Shown: in pieces, positions 7,943 through 17,907 of the stretch | Position numbering within the stretch: the first letter of the stretch is position 1 | Layout: each line of letters starts with the position of its first letter | NCBI GenBank assembly: GCA_009744235.1 | Contig: WPHV01000003.1 | Coordinates: forward strand, 248,001-312,000 | Length of the DNA stretch: 64,000 nucleotides | Direction of reading: 5' to 3' | DNA from: Gillisella vitis | Lineage (GTDB): Bacteria > Pseudomonadota > Alphaproteobacteria > Rhizobiales > Rhizobiaceae | The notes under the pieces: generated by a model | Seen by the model: only the letters and a program-made list of their open reading frames with translations | Database searches by the model: none | Told to the model about the DNA's origin: nothing | Program-made: the position numbers and the translations under genes

Positions 7943-8455
7943 TTACCTGCCGCGTATCGTCACAACAGGCATCGCCAGTTCGAGCTTGCCAGCCTTCTCG
8001 AAGGTTAGCGTTACCGGTACAGTCTGGTTCGCCTTAAAGGGCATCTGCACACCCATGAACATCAGATGGTAACCGCCCGGTTCCATTTTCAATGTGGCTC
8101 CTGAGGCAATGACAAAACCATCTGGTATTTTTCGCATTTTCATGATCGTGCCTTGCATGACCATTTCATGCAATTCCGCCCGCGTGGCACGCGGTGACGA
8201 GATTGCGATCAGCTTATCTTCTACGGGGCCGTTATTGGTGATCGTCACAAAACCGCCGCCAATCGGCTGTCCCGGGATCATTGCTTTCAAATAGCCATCG
8301 CTGATCTTAAGAGATCCCAGTGTCGCGGTAATCGCCTGTGCGGGCACAGCCGTCTCACCCTGTGCCGTCATGGCGGTATGATCCATCTCTTGTGCCGCGA
8401 CGCCGCCGGCGGCAAGCATGATGACAATGGCTGAGGCTAAAAATGTTTTGGTCAT
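7943..8455 (-). CDS. PCu(A)C-type periplasmic copper chaperone
   Basis: A 170-residue exported protein: signal peptide (MTKTFLASAIVIMLAAGGVAAQ) then a PCu(A)C domain. The copper ligands fit H(M)x10Mx21HxM: H and M in ELHEMVMQ, then YHLMFMG. These proteins deliver Cu(I) to the CuA centre of cytochrome oxidase. A Met/His stretch (EMDHTAM) follows the signal. The ATG at 8455 follows GAGAGGAAG and starts the signal peptide; the frame stays open further upstream without meaning. Confidence 0.88.
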   Translation of the reverse strand: MTKTFLASAIVIMLAAGGVAAQEMDHTAMTAQGETAVPAQAITATLGSLKISDGYLKAMIPGQPIGGGFVTITNNGPVEDKLIAISSPRATRAELHEMVMQGTIMKMRKIPDGFVIASGATLKMEPGGYHLMFMGVQMPFKANQTVPVTLTFEKAGKLELAMPVVTIRGR

Positions 8456-8727
8456 TATTGTCTTCCTCTCTCCCAAGCCTCCCGGCGGTAATCTCCGTTG
8501 CGCCGATAAGCAATTTTTCTGGAACCTGAGCGAATTGGCGAGGGAAAGCAAGAGGCGTCTGCGCCCTGCTCCCTTTCCGCAGGCTGTATAATTATATTGC
8601 TTTATCACTGTCTTTGCACGTGCATTTGCCTTGGATCAAACAGCGCAGCGCTGCGACAAAAATTGGCTTAGAACGACCGGTGGCACTTGCCAAGCGCCCC
8701 CCACTCCGGATAATTGCGCCATCACCT

Positions 8728-8890
8728 TGTAGGGAGAATCCGGTTCAGTCCGGTGCCGAAGGAGCAACCGCCCCGGAAACTCTCAGGCAAACGGACCACA
8801 AGGCGTAAACTGCACTCTGGAGAGAGGTTTGATTGCAAAATCAGGCCGCGCCGAAGGGATAACAATCTCAGGCAAACGGACAGAGGGGGC
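8728..8890 (+). promoter_or_regulatory. Tandem glycine riboswitch (two aptamers)
   Basis: Two gcvT-type aptamers in series. Aptamer 1 spans about 8731-8803 (GGAGAATCC, then GCCGAAGGAGCAACC, then ACTCTCAGGCAAACGGAC). Aptamer 2 spans about 8815-8890 (GGAGAGAGG, GCGCCGAAGGGATAAC, ATCTCAGGCAAACGGACAGAG). The CUCAGGCAAA cores are diagnostic. Such switches usually turn on glycine cleavage genes when glycine is abundant. Hairpins at 8900-8913 (GGCAC-AGCC-GTGCC) and 8927-8941 (ATGCGC-GCT-GCGCAT) may belong to the expression platform. Confidence 0.93.
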
Positions 8891-8958
8891 TCATGAACCG
8901 GCACAGCCGTGCCTGAATTTGAGCCTATGCGCGCTGCGCATGACAGTGGAGACGCCTC

Positions 8959-10098
8959 TTGGACGACCATCTCGCCCTCAAACGCACCACCCTTTATGAT
9001 CTTCACCTGTTGCTTGGTGCCCGCATGGTGGGTTTTGCTGGCTATGACATGCCGGTGCAATATCCCGCAGGCGTGTTGAAAGAGCATTTGCACACCCGCG
9101 CCAACGCTGGCCTGTTTGATGTGTCCCACATGGGGCAAGTTCTGCTGAAGCCAAAATCCGGCAAGGTGGAAGATGCGGCGCTTGCGCTGGAAACACTGGT
9201 TCCGGTGGATATTCTGGCCCTCAAAGAAGGTCGCCAGCGCTATGGTTTCTTCACCAATGCTGAAGGCGGCATTCTCGATGATCTGATGATCACCAATCGC
9301 GGCGATCATCTGTTTGTGGTGGTCAATGCGGCCTGTAAGGATGCCGATATTGCCCATATGCGGACGCATCTTGCGGAGAGTTGCACCATTGAGGTTCTGG
9401 AAGACCGCGCCCTTCTAGCGCTGCAAGGCCCGCGTGCCGAGGCTGTTCTTGGTGAGCTTTGGGCTGGCGTCTCCGGCATGAAGTTTATGGATGTGCGCGA
9501 AATTCCGCTTTTGGATACGCTCTGCATCGTCTCGCGCTCTGGCTATTCCGGTGAGGATGGCTTTGAAATCTCTGTGCCAGCGGATAAGGCCGAAGCGCTT
9601 GCCAAAGTGCTGCTGGATCATCCGGATTGTCAGCCGATTGGCCTTGGCGCCCGCGATTCCCTGCGGCTGGAAGCTGGCCTTTGCCTCTATGGCAACGACA
9701 TTGATACCACCACCAGCCCGGTGGAAGGCGCGATTGAATGGGGCATTCAAAAAGCCCGCCGCGCTGGCGGTGACCGCGAAGGTGGCTTTCCGGGATCGGA
9801 GCGCATTCTGGCGGAATTGGCAAACAGTCCTGCCCGCCGCCGCGTTGGCCTGAAGCCCGAAGGCAAAGCCCCTGTGCGCGGCCATTCCAAGCTGTTTACG
9901 GACGCCGAGGGCAAGGTTGAGGTTGGCGAAGTCACGTCTGGCGGCTTTGGACCGACTGTCGAAGGCCCCGTTGCCATGGGCTATGTGCTTGCCGATCACG
10001 CCAGCGTTGGCACCCAGCTTTTTGCAGAAGTGCGCGGCAAATACCTGCCAGTTGCCGTTGCTGCCCTGCCTTTCATTACACCCACCTACAAACGCTAA
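8959..10098 (+). CDS. gcvT: Glycine cleavage system T protein (aminomethyltransferase)
   Basis: 379 residues. GcvT moves the methylene group from aminomethyl-lipoyl-GcvH to tetrahydrofolate and releases ammonia. Family marks are [41 protein letters not shown] and, near the C terminus, GYV. The start appears to be a TTG (8959, MDDHLALK) with GTGGAG upstream; an internal ATG would cut the conserved N terminus. It follows the tandem riboswitch by about 70 bp and leads gcvT-gcvH-gcvP. Confidence 0.96.
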   Translation: MDDHLALKRTTLYDLHLLLGARMVGFAGYDMPVQYPAGVLKEHLHTRANAGLFDVSHMGQVLLKPKSGKVEDAALALETLVPVDILALKEGRQRYGFFTNAEGGILDDLMITNRGDHLFVVVNAACKDADIAHMRTHLAESCTIEVLEDRALLALQGPRAEAVLGELWAGVSGMKFMDVREIPLLDTLCIVSRSGYSGEDGFEISVPADKAEALAKVLLDHPDCQPIGLGARDSLRLEAGLCLYGNDIDTTTSPVEGAIEWGIQKARRAGGDREGGFPGSERILAELANSPARRRVGLKPEGKAPVRGHSKLFTDAEGKVEVGEVTSGGFGPTVEGPVAMGYVLADHASVGTQLFAEVRGKYLPVAVAALPFITPTYKR

Positions 10099-10114
10099 AT
10101 CTCCGGAGAGACCC

Positions 10115-10477
10115 ATGTTGAAATTCACCTCTGAACATGAATGGCTGCAAATTGAAGGCGATATCGCCATTGTTGGCATTACCGCCCACGCCGCTGAACA
10201 GCTTGGCGATCTGGTGTTTGTAGAGCTGCCAGAAGTCGGTAGCACCTTTGAAAAAGACGCTCAGGCCGCAACGGTTGAAAGCGTCAAGGCTGCGTCCGAC
10301 GTTTATTGTCCGCTGGATGGCGAAGTGACCGAGATCAATCAGGCGATTGTCGATGATCCATCGCTGGTCAATTCCGATCCACGTGGTGCTGGCTGGTTTT
10401 TCAAGCTCAAGCTTGCCAACCCCGCTGATGCCGAAACCCTCCTGAACGAAGCCGCTTACAACGAGCTGATCGCATGA
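10115..10477 (+). CDS. gcvH: Glycine cleavage system H protein (lipoyl carrier)
   Basis: A 120-residue single-domain lipoyl protein. K58 in [11 protein letters not shown] is the lipoyl attachment site. GcvH shuttles the aminomethyl group between GcvP, GcvT and the L protein (lipoamide dehydrogenase, not encoded here). The ATG at 10115 follows CCGGAGAG, 16 bp after gcvT. Its stop overlaps the start of gcvP (ATGA), which suggests coupled translation. Confidence 0.96.
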   Translation: MLKFTSEHEWLQIEGDIAIVGITAHAAEQLGDLVFVELPEVGSTFEKDAQAATVESVKAASDVYCPLDGEVTEINQAIVDDPSLVNSDPRGAGWFFKLKLANPADAETLLNEAAYNELIA

Positions 10478-13338
10478 CCACGCCCACAGAATTCCAGTTT
10501 ACCGATTACCAGCCCTACGATTTTGCCAATCGCCGCCACATCGGCCCCTCTCCGGCTGAAATGGATGAGATGCTGAAGGTCGTTGGCTATGACAGCCTCG
10601 ACGGGTTGATTGCTGCAACCGTTCCCGCCTCTATTCGCCAATCCGCGCCGCTGGTGTGGGGCAAGGCCATGAGCGAGCGCGAAGCGCTGGACAAGCTGCG
10701 CGAAACCGCCAACAAGAACAAGGCTTTGACCTCACTGATCGGTCAGGGCTATTACGGCACCATCACGCCGCCCGTCATCCAGCGCAACATTCTGGAAAAC
10801 CCGGCGTGGTATACGGCCTATACGCCTTACCAGCCAGAAATCTCCCAAGGGCGCTTGGAAGCGCTGCTCAACTTCCAGACCATGATCTGCGATCTGACAG
10901 GTCTGGACGTGGCCAACGCCTCGTTGCTGGATGAGGCAACCGCTGCTGCCGAAGCCATGGCCATGGCGGAGCGCGTGGCAAAATCCAAGGCCAAGGCCTT
11001 CTTTGTTGATGCCAATTGCCATCCGCAGACCATTGCCGTGATCCAGACCCGCGCCGAGCCTTTGGGCTGGGGGGTCGTGGTTGGAAATCCCTTCACCGAT
11101 CTCAACCCCGGCGAAGTGTTTGGTGCGCTGTTTCAATATCCCGGCACCCACGGCCATGTCAGCGATTTTACCCCGCTGATCAACGCCCTGCACAATGCCC
11201 AAGCCATTGCCGCCGTGGCGGCTGATCCGCTGGCGCTGCTCCTGCTGAAATCCCCCGGTGAAATGGGTGCAGATATTGCCATTGGCTCCAGCCAGCGCTT
11301 TGGCGTTCCGGTGGGCTATGGTGGTCCGCACGCGGCCTATATGGCAGTAAAGGATGCCATCAAGCGCTCCATGCCGGGCCGTCTCGTCGGCGTATCGGTG
11401 GATTCGCGCGGCAACCGCGCCTATCGCCTGTCGCTCCAGACGCGCGAGCAGCATATCCGTCGCGAAAAGGCCACATCCAACATCTGCACTGCCCAAGTGC
11501 TGCTGGCGGTAATGGCCTCGATGTATGCGGTGTTCCATGGTCCACAGGGCTTGAAGGCCATTGCCCAGCAGGTGCATCAGAAAACCGTGCTGCTGGCCAA
11601 GGGCTTGGAAAAGCTTGGCTTTACCATTGAGCCAGAAACCTTTTTCGACACCATCACGCTGGAAGTGGGCCATATGCAGGGTCTGATCCTGCGCGCAGCT
11701 GTGGCCGAGGGCGTAAACTTGCGCAAAGTCGGCACCACAAAAATCGGCATCTCGCTGGATGAGCGCACCCGCCCTGCCACGCTGGAAGCCGTTTGGCGTG
11801 CCTTTGGCGGCAATTTCGCGGTGGGTGATTTCACCCCGGATTATCGCCTGCCCACCAGCCTGCTGCGCACCAGCCAATACCTGACCCATCCGATCTTCCA
11901 CATGAACCGCGCGGAAAGCGAAATGACACGCTACATCCGCCGCCTGTCAGACCGCGATCTGGCGCTGGACCGGGCGATGATTCCGCTTGGCTCCTGCACC
12001 ATGAAGCTGAACGCCACAGCCGAAATGCTGCCAATCACCTGGCCGGAATTTTCCGACATCCACCCCTTCGCCCCAGCCGATCAGGCCTTGGGCTATAAGG
12101 AAATGATTGACGATCTCTCGGAAAAGCTCTGCGCCGTCACCGGCTATGATGCGATTTCGATGCAGCCAAACTCTGGCGCGCAAGGTGAATATGCGGGTCT
12201 TCTGTCCATCCGCAACTATCACCTCGCCAAGGGCGATACGCACCGCACCGTCTGCCTCATTCCAACATCGGCCCATGGCACCAACCCGGCATCTGCCCAG
12301 ATGGCGGGCATGTTGGTGGTTCCCGTCAAGGCGCTGGACAATGGCGATGTGGATCTGGCTGATTTCCGCGCCAAGGCAGAACAGCATTCTGCAAACCTGT
12401 CTTGCTGCATGATCACCTACCCCTCCACCCATGGCGTGTTTGAAGAAACCGTGCGGGAAATCTGCGAGATCACCCATGCCCATGGCGGGCAGGTCTATCT
12501 CGACGGTGCCAATATGAACGCTATGGTCGGCATTTCCCGCCCCGGTGATATTGGCTCGGACGTTTCCCACCTTAACCTGCACAAGACCTTCTGCATTCCG
12601 CACGGCGGTGGCGGTCCCGGCATGGGTCCGATTGGCGTCAAAGCCCATCTGACCCCTTACCTGCCCGGTCATGTGGAAACCGATGGTCGCTCGGGCGCTG
12701 TGTCAGCAGCTCCTTACGGCTCACCGTCCATCCTTCCCATCAGCTGGTCCTACTGCCTGATGATGGGTGGCGAAGGCTTAACGCAGGCCACCAAGGTTGC
12801 CATCCTCAACGCCAACTACATCGCCGCCCGCCTCACCGGGGCCTATGATGTGCTCTACACCTCGGCTTCTGGCCGGGTGGCGCACGAGTGCATCATCGAC
12901 ACCCGCCCGCTGGCCGACAGCGCTGGTGTAACCGTGGACGACGTTGCCAAGCGCCTGATCGATTGCGGCTTCCACGCCCCCACCATGAGCTGGCCGGTGG
13001 CTGGCACGCTGATGATCGAGCCAACAGAATCGGAAACCAAAGCCGAACTGGACCGCTTCTGCACCGCCATGCTGGCCATCCGCGAAGAAGCCCGCGCCAT
13101 TGAAGATGGCCGGATGGACAAGACCAACAACCCGCTGAAAAACGCACCGCATACGGTGGAAGATCTGGTTGGCGAATGGGATCGTCCCTACAGCCGCGAT
13201 CAGGCCTGCTACCCACCGGGCGCGTTCCGCGTGGACAAATACTGGTCCTCCGTCAACCGCGTGGACAATGTCTACGGCGACCGCAATCTGGTCTGCACCT
13301 GCCCGCCGATGAGCGAGTATGCGGAGGCTGCCGAGTAA
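10474..13338 (+). CDS. gcvP: Glycine dehydrogenase (decarboxylating), P protein
   Basis: A 954-residue pyridoxal phosphate enzyme of the fused (GcvPA+GcvPB) type. It decarboxylates glycine and loads the remainder on GcvH lipoate. [15 protein letters not shown] opens the protein; the PLP lysine is K704 in [18 protein letters not shown]. The glycine-rich loop following it is intact. It is the last gene of the riboswitch-controlled operon; a GC-rich hairpin follows its stop. Confidence 0.97.
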   Translation: MTTPTEFQFTDYQPYDFANRRHIGPSPAEMDEMLKVVGYDSLDGLIAATVPASIRQSAPLVWGKAMSEREALDKLRETANKNKALTSLIGQGYYGTITPPVIQRNILENPAWYTAYTPYQPEISQGRLEALLNFQTMICDLTGLDVANASLLDEATAAAEAMAMAERVAKSKAKAFFVDANCHPQTIAVIQTRAEPLGWGVVVGNPFTDLNPGEVFGALFQYPGTHGHVSDFTPLINALHNAQAIAAVAADPLALLLLKSPGEMGADIAIGSSQRFGVPVGYGGPHAAYMAVKDAIKRSMPGRLVGVSVDSRGNRAYRLSLQTREQHIRREKATSNICTAQVLLAVMASMYAVFHGPQGLKAIAQQVHQKTVLLAKGLEKLGFTIEPETFFDTITLEVGHMQGLILRAAVAEGVNLRKVGTTKIGISLDERTRPATLEAVWRAFGGNFAVGDFTPDYRLPTSLLRTSQYLTHPIFHMNRAESEMTRYIRRLSDRDLALDRAMIPLGSCTMKLNATAEMLPITWPEFSDIHPFAPADQALGYKEMIDDLSEKLCAVTGYDAISMQPNSGAQGEYAGLLSIRNYHLAKGDTHRTVCLIPTSAHGTNPASAQMAGMLVVPVKALDNGDVDLADFRAKAEQHSANLSCCMITYPSTHGVFEETVREICEITHAHGGQVYLDGANMNAMVGISRPGDIGSDVSHLNLHKTFCIPHGGGGPGMGPIGVKAHLTPYLPGHVETDGRSGAVSAAPYGSPSILPISWSYCLMMGGEGLTQATKVAILNANYIAARLTGAYDVLYTSASGRVAHECIIDTRPLADSAGVTVDDVAKRLIDCGFHAPTMSWPVAGTLMIEPTESETKAELDRFCTAMLAIREEARAIEDGRMDKTNNPLKNAPHTVEDLVGEWDRPYSRDQACYPPGAFRVDKYWSSVNRVDNVYGDRNLVCTCPPMSEYAEAAE

Positions 13339-13359
13339 GAAACTGCACAGCTTAACGAC

Positions 13360-13388
13360 CCTGCCGCCCCGCTTGCTCGGGCGGCAGG
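13360..13388 (+). terminator. Hairpin after gcvP, possible terminator
   Basis: Perfect 10-bp arms CCTGCCGCCC and GGGCGGCAGG with a 9-base loop, 22 bp after the gcvP stop. No T run follows, so it could end transcription weakly or protect the mRNA 3' end. Confidence 0.5.
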
Positions 13389-13598
13389 AACCATGCTGTA
13401 TGCAGCCAATTTTACCGCCAAAAGATGCGACTTTTGGTTGTTCTCGAACTGATTTTCACTGAATTCGAAATTATCCCTTCGGTTCGAGATTTAAAAATAA
13501 GCTGTTATACCTACCAATTATGTTATAGTAAGCACTTCGTATCATCGACTATCCGCCTACCGGCGTCTTATGTGTAAGCGACAGAATAGGAAGATCCA

Positions 13599-13886
13599 TT
13601 GACCCGTTTTCTCACCAGCCTTGCCCTTGCCTCTGCCCTGATCCTCTCTGCTAACCAGGGCTTTGCCCAGGCACCGAACAGCGATCGTTGCGTTAAGGGC
13701 GGCATGAGCGATTGCCAATCGAAGCCTGGCAAACCAGTACAGAAGAAAGCTGCCAACCACGAGCGCGCGCATCAAAACAAGCTGCCTCCTCAAAAAGCGG
13801 CAAAACAGCATCGCGGCAAATCGGTGGACCCGATGACAACCTGCGGCGTGGGTTCCAAGGCTCCCTGCAAGCCGCAGCGGCCATAA
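13599..13886 (+). CDS. Small exported Cys-containing basic protein
   Basis: 95 residues. Residues 1-23 form a signal peptide (LTSLALASALILSANQGFAQ). The mature part is basic, Lys/Gln/Pro-rich, with four Cys in two pairs (CVKGGMSDC and CGVGSKAPC) that could form disulphides in the periplasm. The start is a TTG with AGGAAG just upstream. I recognise no family; function unknown. Confidence 0.6.
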   Translation: MTRFLTSLALASALILSANQGFAQAPNSDRCVKGGMSDCQSKPGKPVQKKAANHERAHQNKLPPQKAAKQHRGKSVDPMTTCGVGSKAPCKPQRP

Positions 13887-13922
13887 ATTCAAGGCCTGCA
13901 CCGAAGGTGGAGGTTTGAACCG

Positions 13923-14016
13923 CTACAGCGTCATGCGTCAAAACGCACAAAGGACGCTGTAACACGTTAAATCTACTGCATTATTTCCTCCTCCCATTTA
14001 AGGAATTATGCAGTAG
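13923..14016 (+). repeat. Dispersed palindromic repeat, family 2, copy a
   Basis: Two inverted repeats in series: CTACAGCGTC ... GACGCTGTA and CTACTGCAT ... ATGCAGTAG, the latter enclosing TTCCTC ... TTTAAGGAATT. The same layout recurs at about 16040-16136 and 51254-51353. It resembles intergenic mosaic elements of rhizobia. Confidence 0.7.
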
Positions 14017-14124
14017 AAGCGGCTTTTCCATAAGTTAGTAGGTTCTACTAAAGAGGTCGACAAATTCGGAGCTTTGTCGGCCTTTTCCTATGAAGGAATA
14101 CCAAGCGCGATCTTCAACGCCTCC

Positions 14125-14224
14125 AGAGTTTGTCAGGGAAAAGTGGAACCCAGTTTTTCCGAAAAGACAAACGAAAACAAAAGAATCTGGAGTTCGCCTG
14201 GTTCAGTATGAACCTTACAGACTC
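14125..14224 (-). repeat. Dispersed repeat, family 1, copy b (inverted)
   Basis: Reverse orientation relative to copy a: AGAGTTTGTCAGGGAAAAG, TTTTTCCGAAAAGACAAACG, then an A-rich core and CCTGGTTCAGTATGAACC, the terminal hairpin. It is about as long as copy a and highly similar. Confidence 0.8.
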
Positions 14225-14230
14225 TAGGTA

Positions 14231-14773
14231 TCAGCCCCTCTTCCACCAGAGTGGATCGGTATCGGCGACGACGATATCATGGGCATCCGCCTGCCCTAGC
14301 CAGTCGGCCACCGATCTGCCCTCTACCACAAGGTCGCTGCCGATATCGCAGAGCGGCTGAAGGACGAAAGCCCGCTGCACCATGCGCGGATGCGGGATCG
14401 ACAGGTGATCCTCCTCGATATTTTGGTTACCATAGAGCAGAATATCGATATCGAGCGTGCGCGGCCCCCAACGCTCCCGACGCTCGCGTTTCATCACCCG
14501 CTCAAGCTCCAGACAGACCGAAAGCAGCGCGGATGGCGGCAATGTGGTGCGCACCAGCGCACAACTATTGAAAAAATCCGCCTGATCCAGCTTTCCCCAG
14601 GGCGGCGTGCGGTAAAGCCGCGAGACGGCCAGCACCGTGCAATCCGGGCGCTCATCCAGGGCTTTCAGTGCCGCTGCCATGGCGTGCGCGGGATCGCCGA
14701 TATTGCCACCCAGCCCGAGCGCTGCGATCACCGGGGCGCGCTTATCGATGATGGTCAACGGAAACCTCGACAT
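14231..14773 (-). CDS. folK: 2-amino-4-hydroxy-6-hydroxymethyldihydropteridine pyrophosphokinase
   Basis: About 180 residues. HPPK transfers pyrophosphate from ATP to the pterin precursor, the step before dihydropteroate synthase in folate synthesis. LGLGGNIGDP and WGPRTLDIDILLYG are family signatures; the two Asp of DIDI bind Mg. The ATG at 14773 (MSRFPLTIID) is chosen, overlapping folB by 32 bp; the frame is open further upstream inside folB. It is last in folP-folB-folK. Confidence 0.93.
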   Translation of the reverse strand: MSRFPLTIIDKRAPVIAALGLGGNIGDPAHAMAAALKALDERPDCTVLAVSRLYRTPPWGKLDQADFFNSCALVRTTLPPSALLSVCLELERVMKRERRERWGPRTLDIDILLYGNQNIEEDHLSIPHPRMVQRAFVLQPLCDIGSDLVVEGRSVADWLGQADAHDIVVADTDPLWWKRG

Positions 14774-15110
14774 AATCGAGCATGCCGGTAATCGGCGCGC
14801 TCGGCTTGCGCACAGTGATTTTCGCACGCAGAATCTGTTCGAACCTCTCACAGAGCGATTTGGCGATATCCAGCGCCAAAGCCTCGATCAGATAGCGCCG
14901 CTTGCCGGTGACGATTTCTTCGATGAGGTTGAAGGCTACGCCATAATCCACCGTTCCGGCCAGTTCATCGGTTTCCAGAGCCGAGGAAAACCGCAGCTCC
15001 AGTTCGGCATCGATGAAAAACCGCTGGCCCAGAAATTTCTCCTGCTCATGTAGGCCGTGCCGGGCGAAAAACCCGCAATTCTTCAGGGTAATTGTATAGG
15101 TATCAGCCAT
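14742..15110 (-). CDS. folB: Dihydroneopterin aldolase
   Basis: 122 residues. FolB cleaves dihydroneopterin to give hydroxymethyl-dihydropterin. The family's opening (TITLKNCGFFARHGLHEQEK) is present, as is the mid-protein DYGVAFNLIEE and the ending ITVRKPSAPI. The ATG at 15110 follows GGAAGGA. It overlaps folP by 8 bp and folK by 32 bp, so the three are probably one transcript. Confidence 0.93.
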   Translation of the reverse strand: MADTYTITLKNCGFFARHGLHEQEKFLGQRFFIDAELELRFSSALETDELAGTVDYGVAFNLIEEIVTGKRRYLIEALALDIAKSLCERFEQILRAKITVRKPSAPITGMLDYVEVSVDHHR

Positions 15111-15996
15111 CGATCCGTCCTTCCCGCAGCCGCGCCTGCGCGGCGGGCCCGTCATCGGGGGCCATGGTTAGCATTGCATCCGCCACTGCCAAGGCATCGC
15201 GATTTGTCCTTACATCATGTACTCTGAATATGGCAGCCCCCTGTAGCCTTAGCAGAACCGAGCTTGCCGCCGTTGCCGCATCGCGCCCCGCCGCGTCGCG
15301 CCCGGTCAACGTGCCAAGGAAGCGCTTGCGCGATGTCCCCACCAACAACGGATAGCCCAGATCGAGCAATTCATGACAGCGCGCCATCAGACCGATATTT
15401 GCCTCCACGGTTTCCTTGGCAAAGCCGAATCCGGGATCGAGCACAATCGTTTCTGCTGCTACAGCTGCATTACGGGCGATAGCAAGCGAGCTTTCGAAAA
15501 ACAGCCGCTGATCGGCAATCGGATCGGCCAGCACGTCGCGGCCCCGACCGGTATGCATGATGCAGAGTCCTGCCCTGGCCGCGGCAGCCACATCGGCAAT
15601 CTCCGGTTCGCGCTGCAAGCCATGCACATCGTTGACGATATGGGCACCAGCGGCCAGCGCCAGCCGCGCCGTCTCAGCCCGATAAGTATCCACCGAGATC
15701 AGCGCATCGGTGTCGCGCGCCAATGCTTCGATGACCGGCAGAATGCGGTCCTGTTCCTGGGCCGCTGAGACGGAATCGGCCCCCGGCCGCGTCGATTCGC
15801 CACCGATATCGAGGATATCAGCGCCATCCTCGAGACATTGCAGCGCAAAGCGCAGGGTCTCATCAGGGCTGGAATGGGCGCCGCCATCCGAAAACGAATC
15901 CGGCGTGACATTGACGATCGCCATCAGGCGGGCCTGAGACCCGAGCGTCAGGCTGCGGCCATGCGCCAGATGCCATTGCTGAGTTGAGATCTTCAC
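15103..15996 (-). CDS. folP: Dihydropteroate synthase
   Basis: 297 residues, TIM barrel. DHPS joins p-aminobenzoate to the pterin pyrophosphate and is the sulphonamide target. LMAIVNVTPDSFSDGG is the pterin-binding motif, with DIGGESTRPGA following; KRFLG near the C terminus completes the site. It is the first gene of folP-folB-folK; its promoter region contains a family 2 repeat. Confidence 0.95.
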   Translation of the reverse strand: MKISTQQWHLAHGRSLTLGSQARLMAIVNVTPDSFSDGGAHSSPDETLRFALQCLEDGADILDIGGESTRPGADSVSAAQEQDRILPVIEALARDTDALISVDTYRAETARLALAAGAHIVNDVHGLQREPEIADVAAAARAGLCIMHTGRGRDVLADPIADQRLFFESSLAIARNAAVAAETIVLDPGFGFAKETVEANIGLMARCHELLDLGYPLLVGTSRKRFLGTLTGRDAAGRDAATAASSVLLRLQGAAIFRVHDVRTNRDALAVADAMLTMAPDDGPAAQARLREGRIDG

Positions 15997-16039
15997 GCTG
16001 TTTCCCCACGCCTTGCAGAAAAGACCGTTGCCGATACGG

Positions 16040-16136
16040 CGCAGTGCGCCATATACAAGGCAACAAGACTGGCCGTAACACTTTATGCCAGCTGCATATT
16101 TCCTTAAATCCGATCGGGTTTGGGGATTTATGCGGC
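16040..16136 (+). repeat. Dispersed palindromic repeat, family 2, copy b
   Basis: Contains GTAACACTTTATGCCAGCTG, CATATTTCCTTAAATCCGAT and GGGGATTTATGCGGC, the same order as copy a but more degenerate. It lies between the divergent folP and DUF922 genes, so it may be in their promoter region. Confidence 0.55.
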
Positions 16137-16274
16137 CTTTCCTTGAAACGGCTGAAATTCGCAGTGAAGATCACCTTGAAAAACAAGGGTTGTTCAGAAT
16201 GGCTGGCACATCAGGTCGATGTCGGCGCTGTATGCCCCAAACCGGGACCAAGTTCAATGTCGTGGATACGTTCA

Positions 16275-16931
16275 ATGGCCAAAAGAAAAGGCACTCTGGT
16301 TTGTGCCGCGCTCGTCTCCCGCGTGATTGTCTCCTGCATGGTTCTCTCAGTTATCGGCACGACAGGCATGGCGCAGGCAGAAACCATTGTTCGCAAATCG
16401 ACCGTCTATTTCCCGATTGGCGGGCGGACAGCCACTGATCTCGACCACGAACTGGAGCGCAAAGGCCCGCACACGGTCAGCACCGGAACCCGGCACCCGG
16501 GCGCGACCCGCATCCGTTTTGGCGGCACCATGGACTATGTGCGTCATCAGGGCCGCTGTGCCATTGGCAATATCAAGGTGACGGTGTCGATCAAGGTGAT
16601 TGTGCCGCGCTGGAAAAACCGCGGCTCGGCCAATCCGCAACTGGGATTGATCTGGGATACATTATCGGCCGATATCAATCGCCACGAATCCCGCCATGCC
16701 GAAATCGCCGTGCAGCACGCCCGCGACCTCGATCAAAAGTTAAAAGCTATGCCCAGCGCTGCCTCCTGCGAAGAGCTTCAGGAAGAGGTCTCAGTGTTGA
16801 CGGATCAGGTAACGCAGGAACATGACGCCGACCAGTTGCGGTTCGACCGGATCGAAGCGGTTAATTTCAACGACCGGATCATGAGGCTGCTGAAATATCG
16901 CTACACGAAGAAGCAAGCCCATCACGACTGA
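16275..16931 (+). CDS. DUF922 exported protein, putative zinc protease
   Basis: 218 residues from the ATG at 16275; an in-frame ATG at 16257 adds six. A signal peptide is followed by a domain with VYFPIGGRTATDL near the start and NRHESRHAEIA, an HExxH zinc-protease motif, about two thirds along. This matches DUF922, predicted zinc-dependent proteases of unknown substrate. A coiled segment rich in Glu and Gln follows. It converges with the ferredoxin gene. Confidence 0.8.
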   Translation: MAKRKGTLVCAALVSRVIVSCMVLSVIGTTGMAQAETIVRKSTVYFPIGGRTATDLDHELERKGPHTVSTGTRHPGATRIRFGGTMDYVRHQGRCAIGNIKVTVSIKVIVPRWKNRGSANPQLGLIWDTLSADINRHESRHAEIAVQHARDLDQKLKAMPSAASCEELQEEVSVLTDQVTQEHDADQLRFDRIEAVNFNDRIMRLLKYRYTKKQAHHD

Positions 16932-17002
16932 TAGAGCCAGCGTCTTCGATACAGTCCTGCGAGATGTGTGCGCTTTTCACAGCAGAAAAACGGCTGCGTG
17001 GA

Positions 17003-17323
17003 TTACCCTTGGCGCTCCGGCACATGCACAACAAGACCGGCCAGCGCCGGGGCGATCTTGATTTGACAGGAAAGTCTGGAATTGGGCCGCACATCAGTTG
17101 CGAAATCCAGCATGTCCTCTTCCATTGGCGCCGGACCGCCGGTCTTCTCCACCCAGGCCTCATCGACATAGACATGACAGGTGGCGCAGGCGCAGGCGCC
17201 GCCGCATTCGGCATCAATACCGGGAACAGAATTGCGCACGGCATTTTCCATCACGGTCGAGCCATCGGCGGCATCAAGGTCAAAGCGGGTGCCATCAAAG
17301 GCAACAATGGTCAACTGGGTCAT
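17003..17323 (-). CDS. 2Fe-2S ferredoxin (adrenodoxin type)
   Basis: 106 residues. The cluster ligands are Cys in [16 protein letters not shown] (Cx5Cx2C) and a fourth in LSCQI. It is the vertebrate-adrenodoxin/FdVI type, electron carriers for P450s or Fe-S assembly. The ATG at 17323 ([11 protein letters not shown]) is chosen. The frame is open further up to 17416, beside a perfect palindrome at 17417-17436. The partner is not evident nearby. Confidence 0.9.
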   Translation of the reverse strand: MTQLTIVAFDGTRFDLDAADGSTVMENAVRNSVPGIDAECGGACACATCHVYVDEAWVEKTGGPAPMEEDMLDFATDVRPNSRLSCQIKIAPALAGLVVHVPERQG

Positions 17324-17416
17324 GGGATCTATCCGGGGCTTGAAGAGCACACCGCGCGCAACGGTCAGCACATCGCGGTGATGAAGACAAAGACGATAAT
17401 CTGGCCGGATGAACAA

Positions 17417-17436
17417 GGCCGCTGATATCAGCGGCC
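17417..17436. promoter_or_regulatory. Perfect 20-bp palindrome
   Basis: GGCCGCTGATATCAGCGGCC is self-complementary over all 20 bases. It lies 94 bp upstream of the ferredoxin start and could be an operator or cruciform/hairpin in the leader. No regulator is known for it. Confidence 0.45.
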
Positions 17437-17538
17437 GGCGCAGCCGTCAGGCGCGCAGTCTTCTGACAAATCCGCATACCAGTCAACCGGTGCATAGCAA
17501 CCTGAAAGCCTCGACTGGCGCGGATACGTCACGACCGT

Positions 17539-17907
17539 TCAGATACGGCAAAGCTTCAGAATGAAGTGCTCGGCTTCAACGACAGTTGCGGTAATCGCCG
17601 CAATCCGGGCTGCATCAGGGCCCTTGCCTTCGACTTCGGCAGCAGCGTCTGCGACCTTGAACGCACCGACGGCGCTGGCTGCACCCTTCAGGCGATGGGC
17701 GATGGCAACCGGATCAGCGGACGCATTGGCGAGACCCTGCAGACAGCTGCGCGCCTGCTTTGCAAACATCTGCAAAACCTCGATTTCCAAGGCCTTGTCG
17801 CCCATGGTTTGCGTGGCAAGATGGACCAGATCGATCGGCCTTGCCTTGGACGGGCTCAGTCCGGATTGTACTTCTGGAGCTTCGAAAGCGATGTTGACGG
17901 CAGCCAT
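17539..17907 (-). CDS. Hpt domain (histidine phosphotransfer) protein
   Basis: 122 residues, almost wholly one four-helix Hpt domain. The phospho-accepting His is H71 in IAHRLKGAASAVGA, the classic HxLKGxA motif. Hpt proteins relay phosphate between hybrid kinases and response regulators in the cytoplasm. No kinase or receiver lies beside it. It is divergent from the giant GPR-like gene across a 490-bp gap. Confidence 0.88.
   Translation of the reverse strand: MAAVNIAFEAPEVQSGLSPSKARPIDLVHLATQTMGDKALEIEVLQMFAKQARSCLQGLANASADPVAIAHRLKGAASAVGAFKVADAAAEVEGKGPDAARIAAITATVVEAEHFILKLCRI

Larger units (their letters stand above)
13887..14230. other. Intergenic region filled by two repeats
   Basis: About 340 bp between convergent genes. 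It holds one copy each of repeat families 2 (13923-14016) and 1 (14125-14224), both foldable. No ORF of note is seen. Confidence 0.55.
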
